A stretch of DNA of 64,000 bases from an uncultured Geobacteraceae bacterium (GCA_903875605.1 CAIQWT010000076.1:25251-89250), one strand, 5' to 3'; positions 39,044-48,225 are shown, counted from the first letter of the stretch. Notes: generated by a model not told the origin, from the letters alone. Numbers and translations are program-made.

Positions 39044-39265
39044 GCTGTCACTCCCTGCTGAATCAGAATTATACTGACCCCACCTTAGCACAATATCCCC
39101 CCGATTATTTTGATGCAGGTCAATTTGGTTACATGCGCAATTTTAATCTGATGCCCCAGCAATGTTAGGCTCTAATTCCATGGGCAATGCAACAAGCGGT
39201 CACGTAAAAATCTGGACGAAACGAACAGTCTGGGGTAGGGTGTTAACCCAGAAAGAGGGTACTCC
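38896..39265. other. Long intergenic region before dbpA
   Basis: These 370 bases lie between the barrel gene and dbpA. Besides most of the small minus-strand ORF, it holds the FNR-type dyad at 39110-39123, an AT-rich stretch, and the dbpA ribosome site. No tRNA, small RNA structure or riboswitch was recognised. A TATAAT-like box (39068-39073, minus strand) lies between the FNR box and the small ORF. Confidence 0.5.
39110..39123. promoter_or_regulatory. FNR/CRP-type palindrome
   Basis: TTGAT-GCAG-GTCAA matches the FNR/ANR consensus TTGAT-N4-ATCAA at nine of ten positions. It lies 67 bases upstream of the small minus-strand ORF start and 143 bases upstream of dbpA. It could place either under oxygen or redox control. 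Whether a cognate regulator exists in this genome is not visible from the window. Confidence 0.5.
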
Positions 39266-40648
39266 ATGCCACATACAGATTTTTCATCACTTCACGTATC
39301 CTCCCAAATGCTAAAGAACCTGGCTTCACTCGGTTATACTGCAATGACGCCCATCCAGGCTCACAGTCTGCCGCTGATTCTGGCTGGTAAGGATGTGATT
39401 GCAAAAGCCAAAACCGGTAGCGGTAAGACAGCCGCCTTTGGCATCGGGCTCTTGTCCGAAATGGTAGTCAGTAATTCACGCATTCAGGCACTAGTGCTTT
39501 GCCCAACCCGCGAACTGGCCGACCAGGTCGGTAAAGAGCTGCGGCGTTTGGCACGCTTTACCGAAAATATTAAAGTTTTGACCCTCTGTGGAGGGGCTCC
39601 ATTCGGACCGCAGCTGAGTTCACTGGAGCATGGTGCTCACATCGTGGTTGGCACGCCCGGTCGTTTGCTGGATCATCTGCGTCGGGGGAGTCTTGACCTG
39701 AGCAGTCTGCGGACACTGGTGCTTGATGAAGCTGACCGCATGCTAGATATGGGCTTTTACGATGATATCAGTACACTGATTGCCGCTGCTCCGAAAAAGA
39801 AGCAGACGCTACTTTTCTCTGCCACTTACCCGGAATCCATCATTACCATGAGTGCTGAAATTCAGCACGAAGCGGTTGAGATAAGTGTTGATGAAACCCA
39901 TGAAGCTGGAACTATTGAGCAGATGCTGTATGAGGTGGATAAAGATGAACGAGCTGCTGCAGTGGCGCGGATTCTCAGCCACTATCGACCGGAATCAACA
40001 CTGGTATTCTGTAATACTAAAATAGATTGCCAGAGTGTGGCTGATGCCTTGGTCGAATGGGGCTTCTCTGCACTGCCGATTCATGGCGATATGGAGCAGC
40101 GTGAACGCGATGAGGTGCTGGTGCGCTTCGCCAACAAGAGTGTCTCTGTACTTGTGGGTACTGATGTTGCCGCCCGCGGGCTAGATATAAAGGAACTCTC
40201 GGCGGTGATAAACTATGAGCTGTCCCGCGACCCTGAGATCCATATCCACCGGATTGGCCGCACCGGTCGTGCCGGCGAACAGGGCTTGGCTATCAGTTTG
40301 ATGACCGCGCAGGAAATGCGGCGGGTACAGGCAATTGAGGGCACACAGGGCCGCACCATTCCCCGGAGCGACCTGTGGACGCTGACCAAAGCAGCGGGCA
40401 AACCGCTGGCACCACTAATGGTATCGCTCTGTATTGACGGTGGACGTAAAAACAAACTGCGCCCCGGAGATATCCTGGGCGCGCTGACTGGTGATGACGG
40501 CATCGCCGGAAGTGAAGTTGGCAAGATAAATATTCTTGAATTCCACGCCTATGTGGCGATAGTGCGTTCAAGCGTGGCTCAGGCGCTGGCCTGCCTGGGC
40601 AGAAACAAGATAAAGGGACGCTTCTATAAAGTGCGGCAGATATATTAA
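39266..40648 (+). CDS. dbpA: DbpA, DEAD-box ATP-dependent RNA helicase
   Basis: This 460-residue helicase has the Q motif (GYTAMTPIQAHSLP), motif I AKTGSGKTA, motif Ia PTRELA, motif II VLDEADRMLD, motif III SAT, and motifs IV-VI including VLVGTDVAARGLD and HRIGRTGRAG. The C-terminal DbpA RNA-binding domain (about 385-460: KNKLRPGDILGALTG, IGKI-like VGKINILEFHAYVAI, and NKIKGRFYKVR) targets 23S rRNA hairpin 92, so the role is large-subunit ribosome assembly. GAGGG precedes ATG 39266 by about 7 bases. Confidence 0.96.
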   Translation: MPHTDFSSLHVSSQMLKNLASLGYTAMTPIQAHSLPLILAGKDVIAKAKTGSGKTAAFGIGLLSEMVVSNSRIQALVLCPTRELADQVGKELRRLARFTENIKVLTLCGGAPFGPQLSSLEHGAHIVVGTPGRLLDHLRRGSLDLSSLRTLVLDEADRMLDMGFYDDISTLIAAAPKKKQTLLFSATYPESIITMSAEIQHEAVEISVDETHEAGTIEQMLYEVDKDERAAAVARILSHYRPESTLVFCNTKIDCQSVADALVEWGFSALPIHGDMEQRERDEVLVRFANKSVSVLVGTDVAARGLDIKELSAVINYELSRDPEIHIHRIGRTGRAGEQGLAISLMTAQEMRRVQAIEGTQGRTIPRSDLWTLTKAAGKPLAPLMVSLCIDGGRKNKLRPGDILGALTGDDGIAGSEVGKINILEFHAYVAIVRSSVAQALACLGRNKIKGRFYKVRQIY

Positions 40649-40725
40649 AATAGAAAAAGGCTTGAATGAGACAAATTGACAAGCAGGGAAAAACAAAGTA
40701 AGAATTCCCAAAGGGGGTAAACTAT

Positions 40726-40944
40726 ATGAAAGTAGCAGCCTCCCAACAAAAGAATACCAAACCGTTAAAGCCAGTCAAGCCAAGCCGAAACAATGTCACG
40801 GAGTTGTCTGTCTATCTCGCCGAACGTGAGCGTCAGCGACAATCCTTGGTGCATAGCCTGAAAGGTAAATTCAGCGACATGAAATTCAGCAGTGAGGATC
40901 TTATTAAGCAGCGGCGAGCAGAGACGTTACTGGAGGGGCGCTGA
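40726..40944 (+). CDS. Antitoxin of a PIN-type toxin-antitoxin pair
   Basis: This 72-residue basic protein has a charged helical core (VTELSVYLAERERQRQSLVHSLKGKFSDMKFSSEDLIKQRR). Its TGA overlaps the ATG of the PIN remnant (ATGA), the normal arrangement for a type II pair, and the sequence resembles antitoxins known beside PIN toxins, from memory. AAAGGGGG precedes ATG 40726. It seems intact, while its partner is deleted internally, so it may now be a solitary antitoxin. Confidence 0.7.
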   Translation: MKVAASQQKNTKPLKPVKPSRNNVTELSVYLAERERQRQSLVHSLKGKFSDMKFSSEDLIKQRRAETLLEGR

Positions 40945-41167
40945 TGCACTATGTACTTGATGCGTGCGCCTTGCTTGAAACATGTACGAGCCATTCTGGC
41001 AGGATGCCGGAAATCTCAAGGCTACGATCAAACGCATCTCTCTTGCGGATAGCTTTGGACTTGTAACAGCCCGTAATTTCAAGTCGCCTTTTGTCACTTC
41101 TGACCACCATGAACTTGAAGTTGTATCGCAACACTTTACAGAAATTGAGATTATGTTTTTCAGGTAA
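40944..41167 (+). pseudogene. PIN-domain toxin remnant (internal deletion and frameshift)
   Basis: From ATG 40944 the frame encodes MHYVLDACALLE, the typical PIN start with the first catalytic Asp, then goes out of register and stops at 41066. In another frame, about 41003-41167 encodes NLKATIKRISLADSFGLVTA then FVTSDHHELE and ends IMFFR, matching the C-terminal part of PIN toxins with the SLAD acidic residue. A full PIN toxin is about 125-140 residues; the middle with the conserved Glu is missing, roughly 70-80 codons. The ribonuclease cannot be active. Confidence 0.85.
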
Positions 41168-41170
41168 CCC

Positions 41171-41527
41171 ATGAACGTCACACGCACATACAACTATATC
41201 AGCGCTATTATCCTGATTTTCATCTATCTGGCCCTGCCGGCAACCGGCTTTGCCCGTGCCGTCACCTATGAAGCCGGCGGACCCTCTGCACAGGTGGCTG
41301 GCGGCACGGCAACCACTGCACCCTGTGATAACTGCCCTTGTTCTGACGGACAAGGATCTGATTGCTGTGATGCAACCTTTTGTAATTGCGCCTGCCACGC
41401 CCCGCTCAGTCATGGACTGCAGCTCACCTATGCACCGCTGATAGTTATCCGAAGCTATCCAGAATTCTCATGGTCGCTACCCCGGGTGTATCGCACCATT
41501 TTTGTCCCTCCACAAAACTTCGCCTGA
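41171..41527 (+). CDS. Cys-rich exported protein
   Basis: This 118-residue protein starts 4 bases after the PIN remnant. A signal peptide (about residues 1-29, ending PATGFARA) is followed by a segment with eight cysteines in about 25 residues (CDNCPCSDG then DCCDATFCNCACH), suggestive of metal binding, and an IFVPPQNFA tail. I recall similar short proteins near heavy-metal efflux genes, but no such gene is here. The function is unknown. It lies upstream of resB by about 126 bases. Confidence 0.7.
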   Translation: MNVTRTYNYISAIILIFIYLALPATGFARAVTYEAGGPSAQVAGGTATTAPCDNCPCSDGQGSDCCDATFCNCACHAPLSHGLQLTYAPLIVIRSYPEFSWSLPRVYRTIFVPPQNFA

Positions 41528-41653
41528 AATCAATCGTTTATAATAAACTGAATCACATTTAAAACGGAGAACGTAGCTTTCCCCGTATTTCATTCTCATT
41601 GCCATTCGGGATACACCTGAGATGGCGGTATCAATTTCAAGGAGAGCACACTC

Positions 41654-43036
41654 GTGGCAACCCCAAAACGTGATTTTCTACAATCCCTCTGGGATTTTTT
41701 CTGTTCACTTAAGCTGACCATGTTTCTGCTGATATCCCTGGCGGTCATCTCGATCATCGGGACGGTTATTCCTCAGGGGCCACCTCCAGAGGAATATCTT
41801 GCCCAAATTAGCCCAGCTAAGGCAGGGGCCTACAAGGCACTTGGCTTTTTCGATATGTATCATTCCTGGTGGTTTATACTGCTGCTTTACCTGTTGACTG
41901 TAAACTTAGTCGCCTGTTCAATTAAGCGGTTGCCTCACATATGGAAAATTATCTCACAGCCGGTCACAACTCTGAGTGCCGGTCTGGAACAGTCTCTGGC
42001 CAATGTAACAACTATTCCAACTCCTGATGAGCCGGCTACGATCAAGGAGCGGGTTGCTGCCTTTCTGAAAGCTGAATATGCTGCGCCAGGAATTACTGAA
42101 ATTGATGGCGTCTGGCATCTCTTTGCCCAGAAAACGCCATGGTGCCGCCTGTCCGTATATTGCGTCCACCTAAGCATCATCATTATTTTTATCGGTTCCA
42201 TGATCGGTTCGCTTTTTGGCTTCAAAGCCTTCGTGAATATTCCTGAAGGAGGGAGCATCTCCAAAGTCATGTCCCGGTCGGAAAAAGAGCTTGATCTCGG
42301 TTTCTCCCTCCGCCTCGAGCAGTTCAGCATGGCAAAATATCCAAGCGGTGCACCGAAAGAGTTTAAAAGTATTTTGACCGTACTGGAGAACGGAAAACCG
42401 GTATCGGACTATACCAATGTTCGTGTAATTGTTAACGATCCTCTCTCCTATAAGGGTATTACCTTTTACCAGTCCAGCTATGGCAATGCCGGTAACTACT
42501 TCTTCACTGTTAGTGGTCTGGATGGCAAAAACAGTGTGCCAATTACCATAGCCGGTCAAGACTCGGTTAGTCTGCCAGATGGCAGCAGTATGCATGTGAC
42601 TGAGTCGACAAAGGATGTATCGCAGTTTGTACCGGAGCTCTCCGGGGCGGCTGCCCAAGTGGAGCTGCATACACCGGATGGCAAAACCGAAAGTTTTGTT
42701 GTCTACGCCAACCATCCGGAAAAGAACGCTCTACATGCGCAGCAGCATGGTAAAGGGCCTGTAATTAACTATAAAGGAGCTGAAGAGAGGATGTACACCG
42801 GCCTACAGGTTGCCAAAGATCCGGGTGTCGAGATCGTCTGGTTGGGTTGTGTTCTGATGGTGATTGGTATTTATGCTGCATTCTTCTTGTCACATCGTCG
42901 TATCTGGGTACGCATCGAGAACGGAAGTATCACTGTTGGAGGAAATGCCAGCAAAAATCAGGGCGCTTTCCAACACACTTTTGAGGTGCTTGTCGAACGG
43001 CTTAAGACAGAACTTGCCAAGGAGAAACAGTCATGA
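41654..43036 (+). CDS. resB: ResB, cytochrome c biogenesis protein (system II)
   Basis: This 460-residue membrane protein has three N-terminal helices (about 15-45, 70-95, 165-190), a large periplasmic domain and one C-terminal helix (about 395-415). The family motifs IPQGPPPEEY and a DPGVEIVWLGCVLM helix are seen. It works with CcsB to carry heme across the membrane and attach it to CXXCH apocytochromes. GTG 41654 has AAGGAG 9 bases upstream. It overlaps the ccsB start by 4 bases (ATGA). Geobacter-like bacteria depend heavily on c-type cytochromes. Confidence 0.93.
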   Translation: MATPKRDFLQSLWDFFCSLKLTMFLLISLAVISIIGTVIPQGPPPEEYLAQISPAKAGAYKALGFFDMYHSWWFILLLYLLTVNLVACSIKRLPHIWKIISQPVTTLSAGLEQSLANVTTIPTPDEPATIKERVAAFLKAEYAAPGITEIDGVWHLFAQKTPWCRLSVYCVHLSIIIIFIGSMIGSLFGFKAFVNIPEGGSISKVMSRSEKELDLGFSLRLEQFSMAKYPSGAPKEFKSILTVLENGKPVSDYTNVRVIVNDPLSYKGITFYQSSYGNAGNYFFTVSGLDGKNSVPITIAGQDSVSLPDGSSMHVTESTKDVSQFVPELSGAAAQVELHTPDGKTESFVVYANHPEKNALHAQQHGKGPVINYKGAEERMYTGLQVAKDPGVEIVWLGCVLMVIGIYAAFFLSHRRIWVRIENGSITVGGNASKNQGAFQHTFEVLVERLKTELAKEKQS

Positions 43037-43884
43037 CCAGCTCACTGCTTTTTAATTTAACGACCTTTGCCTATCTGGCCTCCATGCTGGTGTTTTTTGT
43101 CTTTCTTGCGGCCCGCGCCTCGGCACTCGGCACTGCTGCCATGCTCACGGCATACTTCGGCCTTCTTGCCCAGACGGTTGCTATCGGTCTGCGCTGGAAG
43201 GAGTCGTACGATATGGGCGTTGGACACGCTCCGCTTTCCAACCTGTACGAGTCAGTAGTTTTCTTTTCATGGACGATCGTGTTGATCTACGCCCTGCTTG
43301 ACATAAAGTATAAGTATCGTGTGGTCGGTGCTTTTGTCATGCCATTTGCTTTACTCGGTATGGCCTGGGCGCAGCTGGGAATGAATAATGCCATTGAACC
43401 ACTCGTCCCGGCACTTCAGAGTAACTGGCTGCTGTATCACGTCGTCACCTGCTTTCTCGGTTACGCTGCTTTTGCCGTGGCGTGTGGAATCTCTATTATG
43501 TACCTGATAAAAGCTGGCAATGAGGAAACAGTCGATAAACCGGCGGGTGGCGGTCTACTCTTTATGTTTCCACCCATCAGGGTGTTGGATGATCTCAATT
43601 ATCGGGCCATCATGGTCGGTTTTCCTCTGCTCACACTCGGTATCATAACCGGCGCTGCCTGGGCCAACTACGCCTGGGGAACCTACTGGAGCTGGGATCC
43701 GAAAGAGACCTGGTCGCTGATCGTCTGGTTTGTGTATGCAGCCTTTCTGCATGCCAGAATTACTAAGGGTTGGGTTGGTAAACGCGCTGCCTGGCTTTCC
43801 ATAATCGGTTTCGCCGCAACAATTTTCTGCTATCTGGGGGTTAATCTCTTTCTATCCGGCTTGCACAGTTATGGCGGTAAATAA
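43033..43884 (+). CDS. ccsB: CcsB/CcsA-type heme export and cytochrome c synthetase subunit
   Basis: This 283-residue membrane protein has about eight helices and the tryptophan-rich WWD signature region (WGTYWSWDPKETWSLIVWF), which presents heme at the periplasmic face. Conserved histidines are seen at HAPLSNLYES and in the YHVVTCFLGYAAF helix, and a final His in GLHSYGG. It forms the CcsBA-like synthetase with ResB. Start overlaps resB by four bases. The naming ccsA/ccsB differs between organisms. Confidence 0.95.
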   Translation: MTSSLLFNLTTFAYLASMLVFFVFLAARASALGTAAMLTAYFGLLAQTVAIGLRWKESYDMGVGHAPLSNLYESVVFFSWTIVLIYALLDIKYKYRVVGAFVMPFALLGMAWAQLGMNNAIEPLVPALQSNWLLYHVVTCFLGYAAFAVACGISIMYLIKAGNEETVDKPAGGGLLFMFPPIRVLDDLNYRAIMVGFPLLTLGIITGAAWANYAWGTYWSWDPKETWSLIVWFVYAAFLHARITKGWVGKRAAWLSIIGFAATIFCYLGVNLFLSGLHSYGGK

Positions 43885-43934
43885 AATGTCGCTTGACAGA
43901 TGCAGAGCAATTCCTCTACTGTGATTCCTCAATG

Positions 43935-44075
43935 AAGGGGAGTAGCTATCAGCTGGAGAAATGGCTGATCCCACGTCCGTCAACACAGTCGCAAGACTCG
44001 GGCCGGGAACGATAAACATCGCAAGCAAGACCTTTATCCAATGCGTATAATCACGCCGTGGGTAAAGGTCTTTTT
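43935..44075 (+). ncRNA. yybP-ykoY (manganese) riboswitch with terminator
   Basis: The hallmark 5' stretch AAGGGGAGTAGC (43935-43946) is followed by a variable hairpin, the CGTCAACACAG region, CGGGCCGGGAA (44009-ish) and GCAAGCAAGACCTTTA, all matching the yybP-ykoY aptamer class, which senses Mn2+. The expression platform is a terminator: AAGACCTTTA (44027-44036) pairs with TAAAGGTCTT (44063-44072) and runs into a T stretch. The downstream TerC gene is a known target of this riboswitch class. Mn2+ binding presumably prevents the terminator from forming. Confidence 0.92.
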
Positions 44076-44111
44076 TATTTACAAAACCAGAAAAATACGG
44101 AGGTAGCAACG

Positions 44112-44861
44112 ATGGAATGGCTGACTGACCCTCAGGTCTGGATGGCTCTGGTGACACTGAGTGCACTGGAAATTGTTCTCGGGATTGACAATATCATCTT
44201 TATCTCTATTCAGGCGGGCAAACTGCCAGCCCATCAGCAGGAAAAAGCCAGACTCCTCGGGCTCGGGTTGGCGATGTTTATCCGTATAGCGTTGCTGTTT
44301 TCGCTCACCTGGCTAATGGGGCTTACCGCTCCGTTGTTCACTGCTATGGGCAACGAGATTTCCGGGCGCGACCTAATTCTCATCTCAGGCGGTCTGTTTT
44401 TGCTCTGGAAAAGCACCATGGAGATACACGGTAAACTTGAAGGTGATGATGAGATTCCGTCTGCACGGGTAGGAGCCACTTTTAGTGCGGTGATTGTTCA
44501 AATACTCCTGCTGGACATTGTGTTCTCGCTTGATTCTATTATTACTGCTCTGGGAATGGCCAGTCAGTTTGCCATTATGGTAGCGGCGGTTGTTATTGCC
44601 GTTGCTTTTATGATGTTCTTTTCGGGAAAAATCAGTGCCTTCGTAGAAAAACACCCGACTATCAAGATGCTGGCTTTAAGTTTTCTGCTTCTTATCGGCG
44701 TGGCACTTATCGGTGATGGTTTTGATATGCACATACCAAAGGGCTACATTTATTTTGCCATGGCTTTTTCTGTGATGGTTGAGATGCTCAACCTGAAACT
44801 CAGGCGTGGTAAGCCTTTGAAATTACACCAGTTACATGTTGAACATTACGCGGGCAAGTGA
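44112..44861 (+). CDS. TerC-family membrane protein (YkoY/YceF type)
   Basis: This 249-residue protein has seven or so helices and starts at ATG 44112 with a good GGAGGT site; a longer in-frame reading from 44058 overlaps the terminator and is rejected. The TerC core motifs EIVLGIDNIIFISIQ and DIVFSLDSIITALGM, each with Asp in the membrane, are characteristic. Riboswitch-controlled TerC proteins are proposed Mn2+ exporters that also metallate exported enzymes. The riboswitch just upstream strongly supports a manganese role. Confidence 0.93.
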   Translation: MEWLTDPQVWMALVTLSALEIVLGIDNIIFISIQAGKLPAHQQEKARLLGLGLAMFIRIALLFSLTWLMGLTAPLFTAMGNEISGRDLILISGGLFLLWKSTMEIHGKLEGDDEIPSARVGATFSAVIVQILLLDIVFSLDSIITALGMASQFAIMVAAVVIAVAFMMFFSGKISAFVEKHPTIKMLALSFLLLIGVALIGDGFDMHIPKGYIYFAMAFSVMVEMLNLKLRRGKPLKLHQLHVEHYAGK

Positions 44862-44920
44862 ATTATCAGATGCATAACTTTACATCTATTGATACAACGT
44901 GTACAAAAAAAGGAGAAAAA

Positions 44921-45325
44921 ATGAAAAAGTATGTCGTGAAATTATTTACTGTGATGGCTACTGCCCTGTTGTTAAGTGTCACCGCTCTGGAATTTAACGC
45001 CCATGCCAGGGCTGGCGGGAGCCGCTCTTCCGGAAGTAGCGGGTCGCGCAGCTATTCGAGGGCAGCCACTCCTTCATATCAACCCAGTCAACCACGTCAG
45101 CAGGCAGCGCCCGGTCCGATGCAGCAACAGCGAGGCGGCGGATTTATGAGAAGTATGGCGGGTGGGCTTGCGGGTGGGATGCTCGGAAGCATGCTGTTCA
45201 GCGGTTTTGCCGGAGCAGGGTCGGGTGCTGGTATGGGTGGTGGCGGCGGTGGTATCGGTCTGTTTGGCATCATTTTTCTTGCTGGAGCTGGCTACATCCT
45301 CTACCGCTTTTTAAGCAGGAGATGA
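44921..45325 (+). CDS. Tim44-like small exported Gly/Ser-rich membrane protein
   Basis: This 134-residue protein starts at ATG 44921, 5 bases after AGGAG. A signal or anchor helix (about 8-28) is followed by an Arg/Ser/Gly-rich segment (GGSRSSGSSGSRSYSR), a Pro/Gln stretch, then Gly-rich membrane-prone sequence (GLAGGMLGSML, GLFGIIFLAGAGYILYRFLSRR). It resembles the N-terminal half of bacterial Tim44/TIM-like proteins but lacks the C-terminal lipid-binding domain. Function is unknown. It follows terC by 60 bases on the same strand. Confidence 0.75.
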   Translation: MKKYVVKLFTVMATALLLSVTALEFNAHARAGGSRSSGSSGSRSYSRAATPSYQPSQPRQQAAPGPMQQQRGGGFMRSMAGGLAGGMLGSMLFSGFAGAGSGAGMGGGGGGIGLFGIIFLAGAGYILYRFLSRR

Positions 45326-45517
45326 AAACCTATAGGCAGAGTGAGACCTTACGACTCTACATCCTTTTTTATTTTACTGCCATTCCTGTGATTGACTGTT
45401 AAATACGGTATCTTCTGATATTAAACTTTCAGGCTGTTAGAGCATTTACTCGAAACTCAGGGATAAAAAAAGCGCCGATGGTTAATGCTTTTGATACAAA
45501 CTACAGGGGAGTACCGA

Positions 45518-48193
45518 ATGTTTAAAAACAAACTCATTCTTGTTCTGATTATTGCCTCGGTGATACTGCCGTTCGTGTCATCGCTACTCAATTACTACAC
45601 GGATTGGCTTTTTTTTGTTGAGACCGGTTTTTCCTCAGTATTTACAACAACATTTTATGCCAAAACAGGGGTAGGGCTGTTTTTCGGTCTGCTCCTGTTT
45701 ACCATTGTCATGATCAACCTTTTATATGCGGGCATGGCACAATTCCCAACTTCCGGCTTATTCATCGTGGGAAGTGGCGCCATCCGCATAAACAGGGATG
45801 AAGTTGCCCGACTTGTCAAACCGGTATGCATGCTTGTCGGCATTTTGCTTGCGCTCTTTGCCGCTAACTGGGGTTCCATGCGTTGGGAGGAAGTACTGTT
45901 GTTCACGAATAGTGTGAATGTCGGAACAACAGATCCGGTACTCGACAAGGATATCGGCTTTTACCTGTTCAACCTGCCGCTATGGGAGATACTTAAAGGC
46001 TTTACAGGCTTCGGGCTGTTGGCAGCGATTGTTTTATCTGCAGCAGTGTATTATGTCCGTGGCGGTATCATTCTGACGGAGCGCGGAGCGGCGGTTGATG
46101 AAAAGGTCAGGCGCCATTTGGCGATTCTGGTTGGTATTTTCGGTTGCGTGATCGCTGCCGGCTATTATCTGGACAGCTTTAATCTACTTTTTTCCAATAA
46201 CAGTTCCTTTTATGGTGCAGGCTATGCGGATGTCAACTCCCGCCTGTTGACTTACAGAATATTGGCCTTTCTTACGCCGCTAGCGGGGTTTGTTGTTGCC
46301 GCCGGTATCTGGAAAGGAGTCTGGCGTTTGGCGTTGCTACCGCCGGTAGCCGTGATCGGGCTGTATATGCTTGGTATCGGAGTGTATCCGGGCGTGCTGC
46401 AAAAATTCAAGGTAGCTCCAAATGAGTTGGCTCTGGAAACGCCGTACATAGAGAACAATCTTAAATTTACCCGGTTCGGCTTCGATCTGGAAAAAATAGA
46501 AACAGTGCCTTTTGATGTTGATTCAAAGCTTTCCGCCGCTGATATAGCGAACAACGACGCCACCATAAAAAATATACGGCTATGGGACCACGCCCCGCTG
46601 CTAAAGACTTACAGCCAGTTACAGCAGATCAGGACCTATTACAAATTTTTTGATGTAGATAATGACCGATACAAGGTAAACGGCCAGTACACACAGGTAA
46701 TGCTTTCGCCACGTGAACTTTCCTATGTTGACCTTCCCAGTAAAAACTGGATCAACGAGCGACTCATCTTCACCCACGGTAACGGCATTACTTTCGGTCC
46801 GGTCAGTCGGATAAGTAAAGAAGGTCTGCCGGAGTTTTTTGTGAAGGATATTCCGGCCGTGAGTCTTGCCGATATCAAAGTGACCAGACCGGAAATATAT
46901 TTTGGTGAGCTGTCCAATGATTATGTCGTCGTCAAGACAAAGGTTCCGGAATTCAGCTATCCAACAGCAACGGGTAATATCAACACAACCTACACCGGTA
47001 AAGGTGGCGTTCCGATTGATTCACTTCTCAAAAAAGCTCTCTTTGCTGCTAAATTCAAGACAGAAAAAATTCTGCTTTCTTCAGATATCACTGAAGAAAG
47101 TCGTATTATCTATAACCGCAACATCAATGAGCGGGTCAGGGCAGTCGCACCTTTTCTCCGTTTTGATGGCGATCCCTACATGGTCGTGGACGAAAAAGGT
47201 GGTCTTAAGTGGATAATTGATGCGTACACGTATTCGGATCGTCTCCCCTATTCAAAGCCGATTCAGGGGGGCATCAACTACATGCGAAATTCGGTCAAGG
47301 CGGTTGTTGATGCCTATGACGGTTCACTCAGCTTCTACATCAGCGATCCGCATGATGTGTTGGTGCAGGTTTACGCCCGGATGTTTCCAGGACTCTTTAA
47401 GCCGCTGACCGCTATGCCGAAGGATCTGCGGGCGCATGTTCGCTATCCGCATCAATTTCTTCAACTTCAGGCTGCCATGTTTGCCGCCTACCATATGACA
47501 GATCCGAAAGTATTCTATAACAAAGAAAATCTCTGGCAGGTTCCGTCACTGGGTGAAAAACCGATGGAACCCTACTACACAATCATGAAGCTGCCTGGTG
47601 AAAAGGTGGAGGAATATATTCTACTGCTGCCGTTTACCCCATCCAAGCGGGACAACCTCTCTGCATGGCTGACTGCGCGCTGCGATGAGCCTAATTACGG
47701 GAAAATCCGCGCCTACACATTTCCGCGAGATCGCCTGATCTATGGGCCGAAACAGATTGATGCACGCATTAATCAGGATTCCTTTATCTCCCAGCAGTTG
47801 ACTCTCTGGAACCAGCGCGGCTCTGAGGTTATCCGGGGAAGTATGCTTGTGATACCGATAGAAAAATCCTTGCTCTACGTTCAGCCGCTGTTTATCGCGG
47901 CTGAAAAGGCCGGCCTGCCGGAATTAAAGCGGGTGATTGTTGCTTTTGGTGATCAGGTCGTCATGGAGGAAAATCTGGAGCTCGCCCTGCAGCGGCTATT
48001 TGGTGCTAAAAAAGCTGCTGCTGTCGTCGCTCCGATGGTTACAGGAGATTTGAAAGCATCTCCAGCCACGCTGGCCAAGGAAGCAATGAGCATTTATGAG
48101 AAAGCAACTACTCTGCAGAGACAGGGCAACTGGGCCGGTTATGGGGAGGAATTACGCAAATTGGAGCAGGTTCTCAAGCGGATGGTCCAGTAG
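45518..48193 (+). CDS. UPF0182 family membrane protein
   Basis: This 891-residue protein starts at ATG 45518 (MFKNKLILVL). About seven N-terminal membrane helices span residues 5-290. A large soluble domain follows, with conserved features of the UPF0182 family: IDNNLKFTRFGF-like YIENNLKFTRFGF, LWDHAPLLKTYSQLQQIRTYY, GNGITFGPVS, and YPHQFLQLQAAMFAAYH. The reaction is unknown; members are widespread in anaerobes and actinobacteria. AGGGGA lies 8-9 bases ahead of the ATG. It stands alone, with a short leader of about 190 bases. Confidence 0.92.
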   Translation: MFKNKLILVLIIASVILPFVSSLLNYYTDWLFFVETGFSSVFTTTFYAKTGVGLFFGLLLFTIVMINLLYAGMAQFPTSGLFIVGSGAIRINRDEVARLVKPVCMLVGILLALFAANWGSMRWEEVLLFTNSVNVGTTDPVLDKDIGFYLFNLPLWEILKGFTGFGLLAAIVLSAAVYYVRGGIILTERGAAVDEKVRRHLAILVGIFGCVIAAGYYLDSFNLLFSNNSSFYGAGYADVNSRLLTYRILAFLTPLAGFVVAAGIWKGVWRLALLPPVAVIGLYMLGIGVYPGVLQKFKVAPNELALETPYIENNLKFTRFGFDLEKIETVPFDVDSKLSAADIANNDATIKNIRLWDHAPLLKTYSQLQQIRTYYKFFDVDNDRYKVNGQYTQVMLSPRELSYVDLPSKNWINERLIFTHGNGITFGPVSRISKEGLPEFFVKDIPAVSLADIKVTRPEIYFGELSNDYVVVKTKVPEFSYPTATGNINTTYTGKGGVPIDSLLKKALFAAKFKTEKILLSSDITEESRIIYNRNINERVRAVAPFLRFDGDPYMVVDEKGGLKWIIDAYTYSDRLPYSKPIQGGINYMRNSVKAVVDAYDGSLSFYISDPHDVLVQVYARMFPGLFKPLTAMPKDLRAHVRYPHQFLQLQAAMFAAYHMTDPKVFYNKENLWQVPSLGEKPMEPYYTIMKLPGEKVEEYILLLPFTPSKRDNLSAWLTARCDEPNYGKIRAYTFPRDRLIYGPKQIDARINQDSFISQQLTLWNQRGSEVIRGSMLVIPIEKSLLYVQPLFIAAEKAGLPELKRVIVAFGDQVVMEENLELALQRLFGAKKAAAVVAPMVTGDLKASPATLAKEAMSIYEKATTLQRQGNWAGYGEELRKLEQVLKRMVQ

Positions 48194-48225
48194 TATTCTT
48201 ATCGCCTGAATGAGGTATCTATAGT

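Noticed and set aside
44058..44111. Extension of terC to 44058
   Set aside because: It lies in the riboswitch terminator; ATG 44112 has GGAGGT upstream and is the family start.
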